Source of the DNA: Coriobacteriales bacterium OH1046
GTDB taxonomy: Bacteria; Actinomycetota; Coriobacteriia; Coriobacteriales; Atopobiaceae
Length of the DNA stretch: 64,000 bases
Assembly: GCA_004010535.1 (NCBI GenBank)
Contig: RQYE01000002.1
Coordinates: forward strand, 227,854-291,853
Direction of reading: 5' to 3'
Shown: in pieces, positions 26,874 through 34,240 of the stretch
Numbering within the stretch: position 1 is the stretch's first letter
Layout: the number at the start of each line of letters is the position of its first letter
Position numbers and translations under genes: made by a program
Notes under the pieces: model-generated
Database searches by the model: none
Told to the model about the DNA's origin: nothing
What the model saw: only the letters and a program-made list of their open reading frames with translations

Positions 26874-26971
26874 TCGTTTCTGCCGGTGCCGGTTCGGGGT
26901 TCGCCGCAACCTAACCGGCTCCGGCGTGATGTTACCTGCGTGTGGTCCCTCAACGAAAGGAATTGGAAACC

Positions 26972-27955
26972 ATGTACGAGATCGACCTTAACCAGCCCAA
27001 GCAGATCGTGTCCGCCGTGCTCGCAGACCACGCCATCGATTCCGTCGCCTTCGTCGGCTGCGGCGCCTCGATGTCCGAGCTCTACCCGGCCAAGTACTTC
27101 TTGGCCAACAACAGCAAGACGCTGAACGTCCAGATCTTCACCTCCAACGAGTTCAACTGCGACACGCCGGCTTGGCTCGGCCCCAACACGTTCGTGGTGA
27201 CCTGCTCCCTTGGCGGAGGCACCCCCGAGACCGTGGAAGCCAACAAGACTGCCAAGGCTGCGGGCGCCCCGGTCGTAGCTATCACCCATGTCGCCGGCTC
27301 GCCGCTCACCGAGGGCGTCGATCACGTGATCATCCATGGCTTCGAGGCGAACTACGCTGCGAAGATCGAGAAGATGGGCTATGCGCTGGCCCTTGCCGTC
27401 GAGCTCCTGCAACAGCTCGAGGGCACCGAGCTGTACGACGACATGGTCGCCGGCCTCGGCAGGATCTACGAGCTTTCCGAAGATGCTGCCGCACACGCCG
27501 GGAAGGCGGCATGCGCGTTCGCGCAAGCCTACAAGGATGAGCAGCTCATCTACCTTATGGGTTCGGGTGCGAGTGCGAAGGTCGCCTACTCCACCGCCCT
27601 GTTCCTCTTCTCCGAGATGCAATGGATCGACTCTGCGGCCTATAACACGGGAGAGTATTTCCATGGTCCCTTCGAGCTCACGGAGAAGGACAAGCCCTAC
27701 CTCCTGTTCATGAGCGATGGCGCCACCCGTCCGATGGATGCCCGCGCCCTCACCTTCCTGCAGCGCTTCGATGCAAAGGCCGCTGTCATCGATGCCAAGG
27801 ACTACGGCCTGTCCGGGGCCGTTTCCGCCGGTGTCGCCACCTACTTCAACCCCTTCGTCCATACTGCGGTCATGCGCGTCTTCGCCGAGCAGCTTGCCGA
27901 GGCCCGTCAGCATCCGCTCACGCTCCGCCGCTACATGTGGAAGCTCTCCTACTGA
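26972..27955 (+). CDS. SIS-domain sugar-amine deglycase (FrlB/GfrE/GfrF-like), second copy
   Basis: 327 residues. Shares NTGEYFHGPFELTEKDKP and the ending HPLTLRRYMWKLSY with FrlB-type fructoselysine 6-phosphate deglycases, and the HGPFE region with the first copy at 23136; elsewhere the two have diverged, consistent with different substrates. The 252-bp gap to the regulator gene has no gene and no obvious terminator. Confidence 0.82.
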   Translation: MYEIDLNQPKQIVSAVLADHAIDSVAFVGCGASMSELYPAKYFLANNSKTLNVQIFTSNEFNCDTPAWLGPNTFVVTCSLGGGTPETVEANKTAKAAGAPVVAITHVAGSPLTEGVDHVIIHGFEANYAAKIEKMGYALALAVELLQQLEGTELYDDMVAGLGRIYELSEDAAAHAGKAACAFAQAYKDEQLIYLMGSGASAKVAYSTALFLFSEMQWIDSAAYNTGEYFHGPFELTEKDKPYLLFMSDGATRPMDARALTFLQRFDAKAAVIDAKDYGLSGAVSAGVATYFNPFVHTAVMRVFAEQLAEARQHPLTLRRYMWKLSY

Positions 27956-28207
27956 TCGCAGGATGGCAAGAGCAGCTGGGGGGCGGGTCGCCGATGCGGC
28001 CCGCTCCTTGTCATCGCGGGGGTCGCAGCGATGCGGGAAGGTACCGGGCTCGGCCAGCCGGCAGCGGATATCCGTATCGGCGAACTTGTGGATGTGGTGG
28101 CACTTTCCGCATCTGGAGAGGACGATTCCGTTCCAACGGATACCATGTATGTGACCTGACCGATGTCTGCTACGATGCGCACGGAGTTGCCCATCAAGGA
28201 GGTTCGA

Positions 28208-28930
28208 ATGAACGGGTCCGCAGGAGCGCCGCTCTACCAGCAGATCTACGATGATCTCAAGGCTGCGATCAAGAACGGTACCTACCGGCAGGGCGATAAG
28301 ATTCCCTCCGAGGCAGAGCTCAGCCAGAGCTACGAGGTGAGCCGCATCACGGTCCGCCGTGCGGTCGAAGACCTGTGCTTCGACGGATACCTTATCAAGA
28401 AGCAGGGCAGGGGCACGTTCGTAGGAACGCGCCGCCTGAGCAGCCGTCTTGTCCAGACGCGCAAGACGCGTGCATTCAGCGAGATGTGCGCCGAGATCGG
28501 CGCCAAGCCGGGAGCGTACGTGGTCGATCGCCAGATCGTGCCGGCACGTCCCGACGAGCTGGACTTCTTCGGGCTCTCGGAGGGCGCGCTACTGCTCTGG
28601 GTGCGCCGCATCCGTACTGCGGACGATCTCCCCATCAGCGATGAACGCGTGCTCATCCCCTACGAGTGGGCACCGCAGCTCCTCTCAGCAGACCTCGAGG
28701 ACAGGTCGATGTTCGAGGCGGTCGGCGCGTGCTTGGGGCGCCGTCCCGTCACGAGCAGGGAATGGACGATCAACGCTACGGGGGCGACCACCGAGCAGGC
28801 GTCCCTTCTCCAGACCAGTGCCGGCCACCCCCTGATCTACTCCGAGACGTACTTCGTCGATAAGGATGACCAGCCTGTCTATATCGGGCGCGACTATTTC
28901 GTGGGCGGACGCTACGAGATGAGCCGGTAG
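28208..28930 (+). CDS. GntR/HutC-family regulator (FrlR/GfrR position)
   Basis: 240 residues from the ATG at 28208, preceded by AAGGAGG. An N-terminal winged HTH (PLYQQIYDDLKAAIKNGTYRQGDKIPSEAELSQSYEVSRITVRRAVEDL) is followed by a UTRA effector domain (about 85-235). In frl operons this type of repressor senses the phosphorylated Amadori product. Its likely sites are the AT-rich repeats at 23054 and 24192. Confidence 0.88.
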   Translation: MNGSAGAPLYQQIYDDLKAAIKNGTYRQGDKIPSEAELSQSYEVSRITVRRAVEDLCFDGYLIKKQGRGTFVGTRRLSSRLVQTRKTRAFSEMCAEIGAKPGAYVVDRQIVPARPDELDFFGLSEGALLLWVRRIRTADDLPISDERVLIPYEWAPQLLSADLEDRSMFEAVGACLGRRPVTSREWTINATGATTEQASLLQTSAGHPLIYSETYFVDKDDQPVYIGRDYFVGGRYEMSR

Positions 28931-29034
28931 GGGCAGCCGTCCGGCTCCTCGTACGAGTCTCTACGCGTGAGAAGATAGTTATTGCCATTACATCCACTAT
29001 TCATACGCGGTACAATTGCGTTGAGGTGATTATC

Positions 29035-29346
29035 ATGCAGAAAAGCGCAACGCTCAATCTCCGCGTCGATCCCGAGGTCAAGTCATCGGCCGAGACGGTG
29101 CTCTCGCAGTTGGGACTCTCGATGTCCACGGCGGTGGATATGTTCTTGCGGCAGGTCTCCCTCACGGGGGGCATCCCCTTCAAGGTGTCGCTTCCCGAGG
29201 CACCGCGCCAGCTCGATGTGAACCGGATGACCGATGCGGAGCTGAGGAGCGCGATTATCGAAGGCTACCGTGATGCAATCGCGGGCGATTCCCTTGATGC
29301 GGCAACCGTCTTCTCGTCGATGCGCGAGGAGCTTTTCGATGAGTAG
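29035..29346 (+). CDS. RelB/DinJ-family antitoxin
   Basis: 103 residues with a ribbon-helix-helix N-terminus (KSATLNLRVDPEVKSSAETVLSQLGLSMSTAVDMFLRQV), which binds the operon's own promoter, and an acidic C-terminus that would wrap the toxin. I use ATG 29035 (GAGGTGATT upstream) rather than the in-frame GTG 29026. Its last 8 bases overlap the toxin gene. Confidence 0.88.
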   Translation: MQKSATLNLRVDPEVKSSAETVLSQLGLSMSTAVDMFLRQVSLTGGIPFKVSLPEAPRQLDVNRMTDAELRSAIIEGYRDAIAGDSLDAATVFSSMREELFDE

Positions 29347-29680
29347 CTATGCTGTCGAGATAACACGACGTGCCTCGCAACAGCTCAGAGATCTCGTCGC
29401 ATTCATCCGCGATGATTGCGACATGCCGCAGGCTGCTGTACGGATCTTCGACAATCTGTCTGCAAAGATCCAAGGCCTCTCAAGTATGCCTAAACGGTTT
29501 CGCATCGTCGATATCGATCCGCTGGCATCTGCAGGTGTGAGGAGGATGAATGTCCGGAAACATTCAGTGTTCTATCTAGTGGATGATGAAAGGTTGAAAG
29601 TCGTTGTTTTTGCGATCTTTTATGGGAGCCCGACCGCGCAGAGGCTACAAGGCGCATTACGTAGGACGAGCCTTCCATAG
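29339..29680 (+). CDS. RelE/ParE-family toxin
   Basis: 113 residues, starting inside the antitoxin end, which gives coupled translation. The fold pattern is RelE/ParE: AVEITRRASQQLRDLVAFI, IQGLSSMPKRFRIVD, GVRRMNVRKHSVFYLVDDERLKVVVFAIFY. In RelE enzymes mRNA is cut in the ribosomal A site; in ParE the target is gyrase; the sequence alone does not decide. Codon use is less GC-rich than its neighbours, typical of a mobile module. Confidence 0.85.
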   Translation: MSSYAVEITRRASQQLRDLVAFIRDDCDMPQAAVRIFDNLSAKIQGLSSMPKRFRIVDIDPLASAGVRRMNVRKHSVFYLVDDERLKVVVFAIFYGSPTAQRLQGALRRTSLP

Positions 29681-29744
29681 CGGCTTACTCGGTCGCATCG
29701 GCTGCCCATAGCGCAACGAGCAGAGGAAATAGAGGGAGATTACC

Positions 29745-30758
29745 ATGCCAGACACATCCATCACCGTAGGGACCGCGCCCAAGCTCCGTTGGGGCGTGCT
29801 CGGCTGCGGCGTCATCGCCAACGAGATGGCGCAGGCGCTCCAGCTCCAAGGCCGCATCATCGATGGCGTCGCCAACCGCACGCACGACAAGGCCGTCGCG
29901 TATGCCGCTAAATACGGCATCCCCAAGGTCTACGACGAGATCGACGACCTCTTCGCCGACCCTGCTATCGATGCGGTCTACATCACCACGCCGCATAACA
30001 CCCACATCACCTACCTGCGCCGTGCGCTTGCCGCCGGCAAGCATGTCATGTGCGAGAAGGCCATCACCCTGAACTCCGACGAGCTCGCCGAGGCCATCGC
30101 GCTCGCCCGCGAGAACGGCGTCGTGCTCATGGACGCCTGCACCGAGCTGCACATGCCGCTCTACAAGGAGCTCGTCCGCCGCATGCGTGCGGGCGACTTC
30201 GGCGCCGTCAACCTCATCCAGGAGAATTTCGGCAGCTTCAAGGAGTACGACGAGCGCAACCGCTTCTTCAATCCCAATCTCGCCGGCGGCGCCATGCTCG
30301 ATATCGGCATCTATGCGCTCACGCTCATGCGCCTGTTCATGGAGAGCGCTCCCTGCGAGCGGCTCTCGATGATGAATCCCGCGCCCACCGGCGTCGACAT
30401 GACGAGCGGTCTCTTGCTGCGCAACGCCGAGGGCCAGCTGGGCGTCATCTCGCTGTCGCTCCATTCCAAACAGCCCAAACGAGCGGTCGTGAGCTGCGAC
30501 AAGGCCTATATCGAGATCATGGAGTACCCGCGCGCCGACGAGGCCGCCATCGTGTGGACCGAGAGCGGCGATACCGAGACCGTGCGCGCAGGGGAGCGCC
30601 GGCTCGCGCTCTGCTACGTGCTCGCCGATCTCGAGGCCGCCGTTGCGGGCGATGAGGAGGCCCGCGCGCAGATGGACGTCACCGTGGACGTGATGCGCAT
30701 GATGACCGACTTCCGCCGCGACTGGAACTTCTACTATCCCGAGGAGCTCGGCAGATAG
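29745..30758 (+). CDS. Gfo/Idh/MocA-family oxidoreductase
   Basis: 337 residues. Rossmann NAD(P) site near the N-terminus (GVLGCGVIANEMA), the sugar-dehydrogenase motif CEKAITLN (usual EKP is EKA) and a C-terminal beta-sheet substrate domain. Such enzymes oxidise or reduce sugars, inositols or dihydrodiols; the substrate here is not evident. It stands alone between the toxin gene and a terminator hairpin. Confidence 0.85.
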   Translation: MPDTSITVGTAPKLRWGVLGCGVIANEMAQALQLQGRIIDGVANRTHDKAVAYAAKYGIPKVYDEIDDLFADPAIDAVYITTPHNTHITYLRRALAAGKHVMCEKAITLNSDELAEAIALARENGVVLMDACTELHMPLYKELVRRMRAGDFGAVNLIQENFGSFKEYDERNRFFNPNLAGGAMLDIGIYALTLMRLFMESAPCERLSMMNPAPTGVDMTSGLLLRNAEGQLGVISLSLHSKQPKRAVVSCDKAYIEIMEYPRADEAAIVWTESGDTETVRAGERRLALCYVLADLEAAVAGDEEARAQMDVTVDVMRMMTDFRRDWNFYYPEELGR

Positions 30759-30781
30759 CCGAGGGTGCCGATCTATCGGAT

Positions 30782-30812
30782 AGATCCGCATGCCGTTCGG
30801 GCATGCGGATCT
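30782..30812 (+). terminator. Hairpin terminator after the oxidoreductase
   Basis: A perfect 13-bp stem (AGATCCGCATGCC with GGCATGCGGATCT) and 5-base loop, followed by CCCTTCCC rather than a clean T run; 24 bp after the stop. Confidence 0.65.
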
Positions 30813-30868
30813 CCCTTCCCGACCTTGTGCAGTCTTGCCCTTCATCTGACCGCTCGATCCCATTATAT

Positions 30869-30897
30869 AGAACATATGTTCTAATCTGTGCTATAAT
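30869..30897 (+). promoter_or_regulatory. LexA-type SOS box overlapping a promoter
   Basis: AGAACATATGTTCT (30869-30882) is a perfect 14-bp palindrome that fits the Gram-positive LexA box GAAC-N4-GTTC. TATAAT lies at 30892-30897, so the palindrome covers the -35 region. The gene downstream is the ORF6N-mazG reading frame. Confidence 0.7.
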
Positions 30898-31016
30898 CGA
30901 GTGTATCGACCAGCTTAGGTTGGCACGTACCCAATCGTGTCCTAATCCTTCCGGGGACAGCCGCTCGCCCACCGAAGGGGGCTGCCCTGGATACCGCTCT
31001 CATCTCCAGCGACGCA

Positions 31017-31481
31017 TTGAAGGACGGGGCCTACGTTATCCGCAGGGTTCGGATCATGCTGGATTTCGACCTGGCGGAGATCTATGGGTATGCAACGAAG
31101 GATTTCAACCGACAGGTCAAGAACAATATCGAGAAGTTAGACGAGGATTTCCGTTTCCAACTTACGCGCGCGGAGTTCGGGGAAATCGTGAGGTGCAAAA
31201 TTTCCACCTCACGGGTCACCAGCATGTTTGCAGATCAGTCAGGTGGTACGCGCCATCTTCCCCATGCCTTCACCGGGCAGGGCATCTCTATGCTCATGAC
31301 GGTGCTGCACGGAGAACTCGCGACGCGCCAGAGTAAGGCGCTCATCCGTCTCTTCAAGCAGATGAAGGACCACATCGTTTCGATCCGCCTGCCGCTCGAT
31401 CCTGCAATCGTCTCCACCTTACGAGCCCCTGCGTTTGAAGTAGGATATCAAGGGAACACGCGGCGGAAGAGGGGAGAGACG
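31017..31481 (+). pseudogene. ORF6N-domain gene remnant, reading into mazG
   Basis: 155 codons open from a TTG at 31017, possibly from a CTG at 30987 that has AAGGGGG upstream. It contains an ORF6N domain: YVIRRVRIMLDFDLAEIYGYATKDFNRQVKNN, EDFRFQLTRAEF, GISMLMTVLHGE. ORF6N is a DNA-binding domain of phage and island antirepressors. No stop occurs before the mazG ATG, in the same frame, so either the gene lost its C-terminus and stop or a 447-residue fusion is made. The start codon is not standard, which supports decay. Confidence 0.6.
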
Positions 31482-32360
31482 ATGGCCGATACCATGCTGG
31501 GGGATCTGTGTGCCAGAATCGATGCCGAGACGGGTGCACGCACAGGCGCGCCGACCACCCACCCCGAGTTCGACCGGCTCGTGCGTACCATCTGGCGCCT
31601 CCGCCAGCCGGACGGCTGCCCGTGGGACAGGGCCCAGACGCACCTCTCGATCACCAAGAACATGATCGAGGAGGCCTACGAGGCGGTCGATGCCATGGCG
31701 GCGCAGGATGCCCCCCATACCCTCGAAGAGCTCGGCGACGTGCTCGAGCAGATCCTGCTCCACGCCCAGATCGGCGCAGATGACGGCGAGTACGATATCG
31801 ATGACGTATGCCGCAGCCTCAACGAGAAGCTCGTGCGCCGCCATCCCCACATCTTCGGCGATCCGGCTGCCTACGGTGCCGTGGGCAGCGCGGGCGAGGT
31901 CCTCGACATCTGGGACGAGGTCAAGAAGGCGGAGCGTGCGGAGGGCTTCGGGCCCCAGGGTCTGCTCGACTCCATCCCGCGCTCGTTCCCCGCGCTCATG
32001 CAGTGCCAGAAGCTCTCGCACCGCGCAGCCAAGGCGGGTTTCGAGTGGGATTCCGTGGATGAGGTGTGGAGCCAATTCGCAAGCGAGAGAGCAGAGTTCG
32101 AGGCTGAGGCACCGGGTAGCCGCGCGCGCATGCTCGAGTTCGGCGATATGCTGTTCGCGCTGGTCAACGTCGCTCGGCACGAGGGCTTCGATGCCGAGGA
32201 GGCCCTCGCGGCGTCGAACGCGAAGTTCCGCTGCCGCTGGAGCGCCATGGAGCAGCTTGCGGCCGAAGAGGGCGCGGGCATCGGTTCCTGCTCCACTGCG
32301 GAGCTGAACATTCTGTGGAATCGTGCGAAGGAGCGGGAATCGGGTCCCGCTGCATCTTGA
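31482..32360 (+). CDS. mazG: MazG nucleoside triphosphate pyrophosphohydrolase
   Basis: 292 residues from the ATG at 31482, with GGGGAGAG upstream. Two MazG-type all-alpha modules; the first has WDRAQTHLSITKNMIEEAYEAVDAM and ELGDVLEQILLHAQI with the metal-binding Glu and Asp residues. It hydrolyses NTPs to NMP and PPi, clearing aberrant nucleotides and in E. coli lowering ppGpp. The same frame is open upstream through an ORF6N domain behind an SOS box, so mazG may be SOS-responsive here. Confidence 0.9.
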   Translation: MADTMLGDLCARIDAETGARTGAPTTHPEFDRLVRTIWRLRQPDGCPWDRAQTHLSITKNMIEEAYEAVDAMAAQDAPHTLEELGDVLEQILLHAQIGADDGEYDIDDVCRSLNEKLVRRHPHIFGDPAAYGAVGSAGEVLDIWDEVKKAERAEGFGPQGLLDSIPRSFPALMQCQKLSHRAAKAGFEWDSVDEVWSQFASERAEFEAEAPGSRARMLEFGDMLFALVNVARHEGFDAEEALAASNAKFRCRWSAMEQLAAEEGAGIGSCSTAELNILWNRAKERESGPAAS

Positions 32361-32421
32361 TGGGATCGTTCCGTGGTATAACTGTAGGTAGCCGGAACCA
32401 CCCTTAAGACGAAGCAGAGGC

Positions 32422-32892
32422 ATGAGCACGGATCAGCCTACGACAACCCGCGCATCATCCGCCGCTCCTGCACGCGGCGAGCGCGCACGCGCCACGACGA
32501 GCGCGGGGAAGGCCAAGCGACCGCGCGATCCGGAATCCAGGCGTAGGCTCATCAAGGTGCTCGCCTTGGTCGTGGTCGCCTTCGCCATGCTCTATCGTCC
32601 CGCCCGCGGCCTCTATATAGCCTGGCGCACCGGCTATACGCTCGAGTCGCGCCGCGAGGCGCTTGCCGAGGAGAACAGGGAACTCGAGGAGGAAGTCGAG
32701 CAGCTGATGACGCGCGAGGGCATCGAGGATGCAGCTCGCAAGCACGGCTACGTCATGCCCGGGGAGACGAGCGTCAAAGTCGAGGGCCTCGAGGAGGAGC
32801 CCGCCCCAGAGCCTGCCGATGAGACCGCGCAGGACCTTCCCTGGTATATCCATGTGGGCGATCTGTTCTTCTTCTACGGAGAAGACGCGTGA
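32422..32892 (+). CDS. DivIC/FtsB-like septum protein
   Basis: 156 residues: basic Ser/Thr-rich cytoplasmic N-terminus (1-44), one membrane helix (about 45-63), an extracytoplasmic coiled coil (ESRREALAEENRELEEEVEQLMTREGIEDAARKHGYVMPGE, the FtsB/DivIC signature) and an acidic tail. It would join FtsL and FtsQ/DivIB at the septum. Its stop overlaps the ppx start by four bases. Confidence 0.82.
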   Translation: MSTDQPTTTRASSAAPARGERARATTSAGKAKRPRDPESRRRLIKVLALVVVAFAMLYRPARGLYIAWRTGYTLESRREALAEENRELEEEVEQLMTREGIEDAARKHGYVMPGETSVKVEGLEEEPAPEPADETAQDLPWYIHVGDLFFFYGEDA

Positions 32893-33881
32893 GCCGCGTC
32901 GCCTCGATCGATATCGGCACCTTCACCATGCGCCTTGCCATCGCCGACGTGGCCGACGGCCGCGTACGATCCATGCGGAAGCAATCCACCATCGTCGACC
33001 TCGGACAGGATGTCGACGCGAGCGGCATGCTGGCGCTCGACGCCATGCAGCGCGCCTTCCTCTGCGCCCGTGCCTATGCGCAGATGGCCAAGGAAGCGGG
33101 GTGCGTCGCGCTCTGCTGCACGCTCACGAGCGCCGCGCGCGATGCCGGCAACTCGGATGAGCTCATGGCCGCATTGGCCTCGCTCGGCATCAGCCCGCAG
33201 GTCATTCCCGGCGAGATCGAGGGCGCGCTCACCTTCCTCGGCGTTGCGCAGGACTTCCCCAGCACGCCCATCCTCGTCGCCGATAACGGCGGCGGGTCGA
33301 CCGAGCTGGCCTTGGGCCGGCTCGAGGGCCGCGCGCTCGATCTCAGGTGGGTGAGGTCGGTCGATGTCGGTTGCCGCCGCATGACCGATCGGTTCTTCTC
33401 GGATGATGGGCCCGCCGGGGAAGGAGCCCTGGCCGCTGCGCATGCGTTCGCCCATGATGGGTTCGCGGCGGCTCTCGAGACGATGCCGCGCGATCTTGCC
33501 CCCGAGCGCTTGGTCGTGTGCGGCGGAACCGCGACGAGCCTTGTCGCCATGGCAGCCCGCTTGGAACCGTATGACCCCGCATTCGTGCACCTGCACGGGC
33601 TTTCGCTTGCCGAGATCGAGAAGCTTGAGCGCGAGCTGGCGGCGCTTCCCGTAGGGGAACGCGGCAAGCTCGTCGGCCTTCAGGAGCAGCGCGCTCCGGT
33701 CATCCTCGGCGGGGCGGTCGCGGTGTCGGAGCTTTTGTCGGCAGCGGGCTTCCCATCCGCGCAAGCCAGCGAGAGCGACCTGCTCTTCGGCCTATCCATC
33801 GCGTGCGATGCCGCTGCCGAGGATACCATCTCCCCGGTCATTTGGAAGCCCGTCCTCTCGCGTTTGGCCGAAGAGGGATAA
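32889..33881 (+). CDS. ppx: Exopolyphosphatase / pppGpp phosphohydrolase
   Basis: 330 residues from a GTG that overlaps the divIC stop (GTGA). ASKHA-fold ATPase motifs: phosphate-1 ASIDIGTFTMRLAIADV and phosphate-2 ADNGGGSTELALG. The family cleaves terminal phosphate from polyphosphate or pppGpp. It resembles the short actinobacterial Ppx/GppA form, without the C-terminal HD domain of the E. coli enzymes. Confidence 0.88.
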   Translation: MSRVASIDIGTFTMRLAIADVADGRVRSMRKQSTIVDLGQDVDASGMLALDAMQRAFLCARAYAQMAKEAGCVALCCTLTSAARDAGNSDELMAALASLGISPQVIPGEIEGALTFLGVAQDFPSTPILVADNGGGSTELALGRLEGRALDLRWVRSVDVGCRRMTDRFFSDDGPAGEGALAAAHAFAHDGFAAALETMPRDLAPERLVVCGGTATSLVAMAARLEPYDPAFVHLHGLSLAEIEKLERELAALPVGERGKLVGLQEQRAPVILGGAVAVSELLSAAGFPSAQASESDLLFGLSIACDAAAEDTISPVIWKPVLSRLAEEG

Positions 33882-33898
33882 AATTGGAGCTGCCCTGT

Positions 33899-33983
33899 GG
33901 GGGCGTGGCGGAATTGGCATACGCAGGAGACTTAAAATCTCTCGCCGCAAGGATTGTGGGTTCGAGTCCCACCGCCCCTACCA
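33899..33983 (+). tRNA. tRNA-Leu (UAA)
   Basis: 85 nt including an encoded CCA. Acceptor GGGGGCG/CGCCCCT with a terminal G-T pair, discriminator A, anticodon loop with TAA (GACTTAAAATC), a variable arm of class II type and T loop GTTCGAGTCC. It begins 18 bp after ppx. Confidence 0.93.
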
Positions 33984-34032
33984 GCTGTTCTCCTCGATTC
34001 CCGCTTCCAATAGTGTCGGGAAGTGTCGCAGC

Positions 34033-34059
34033 GTGACAAGCGACCTGGCACCTTGTCAC
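34033..34059. repeat. GTGACAA...TTGTCAC dispersed repeat, copy 2
   Basis: GTGACAA-GC-GACCTG-GCA-CCTTGTCAC, matching the core of the block at 16100-16126. It lies 50 bp after tRNA-Leu. Confidence 0.45.
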
Positions 34060-34106
34060 GGGTACAGCTGCGGCCCGGTCGCGTTCCTCGCCGTTACCAG
34101 GTTGTT

Positions 34107-34144
34107 ATGAGCAAATCTTCCTACAACTCCGATCTGCTCATAGG
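34107..34144. repeat. Family-3 repeat, solo arm
   Basis: ATGAGCAAATCTTCCTACAACTCC through TGCTCATAGG. It differs from the arms of the inverted repeat at 53386-53528 at only two or three bases and has its own terminal ATGAGCA/TGCTCAT pair. It is found upstream of rnr. Confidence 0.7.
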
Positions 34145-34240
34145 TACCCCTCAGCCCTCGTCGGATATAAGGCCGACCGCAGTCCGCAGGGCTGGGGTAT
34201 ATCATGGAAGAAGGCAGCCCCGACAGCGACAGGTACCCCG

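Noticed and set aside
30869..30882. Treating the SOS palindrome as another family-1 half-site pair
   Set aside because: Orientation and spacing differ: GAAC-N4-GTTC here, GTTC-N2-GAAC in the arrays, and no flanking sites at plus or minus 20 bp.
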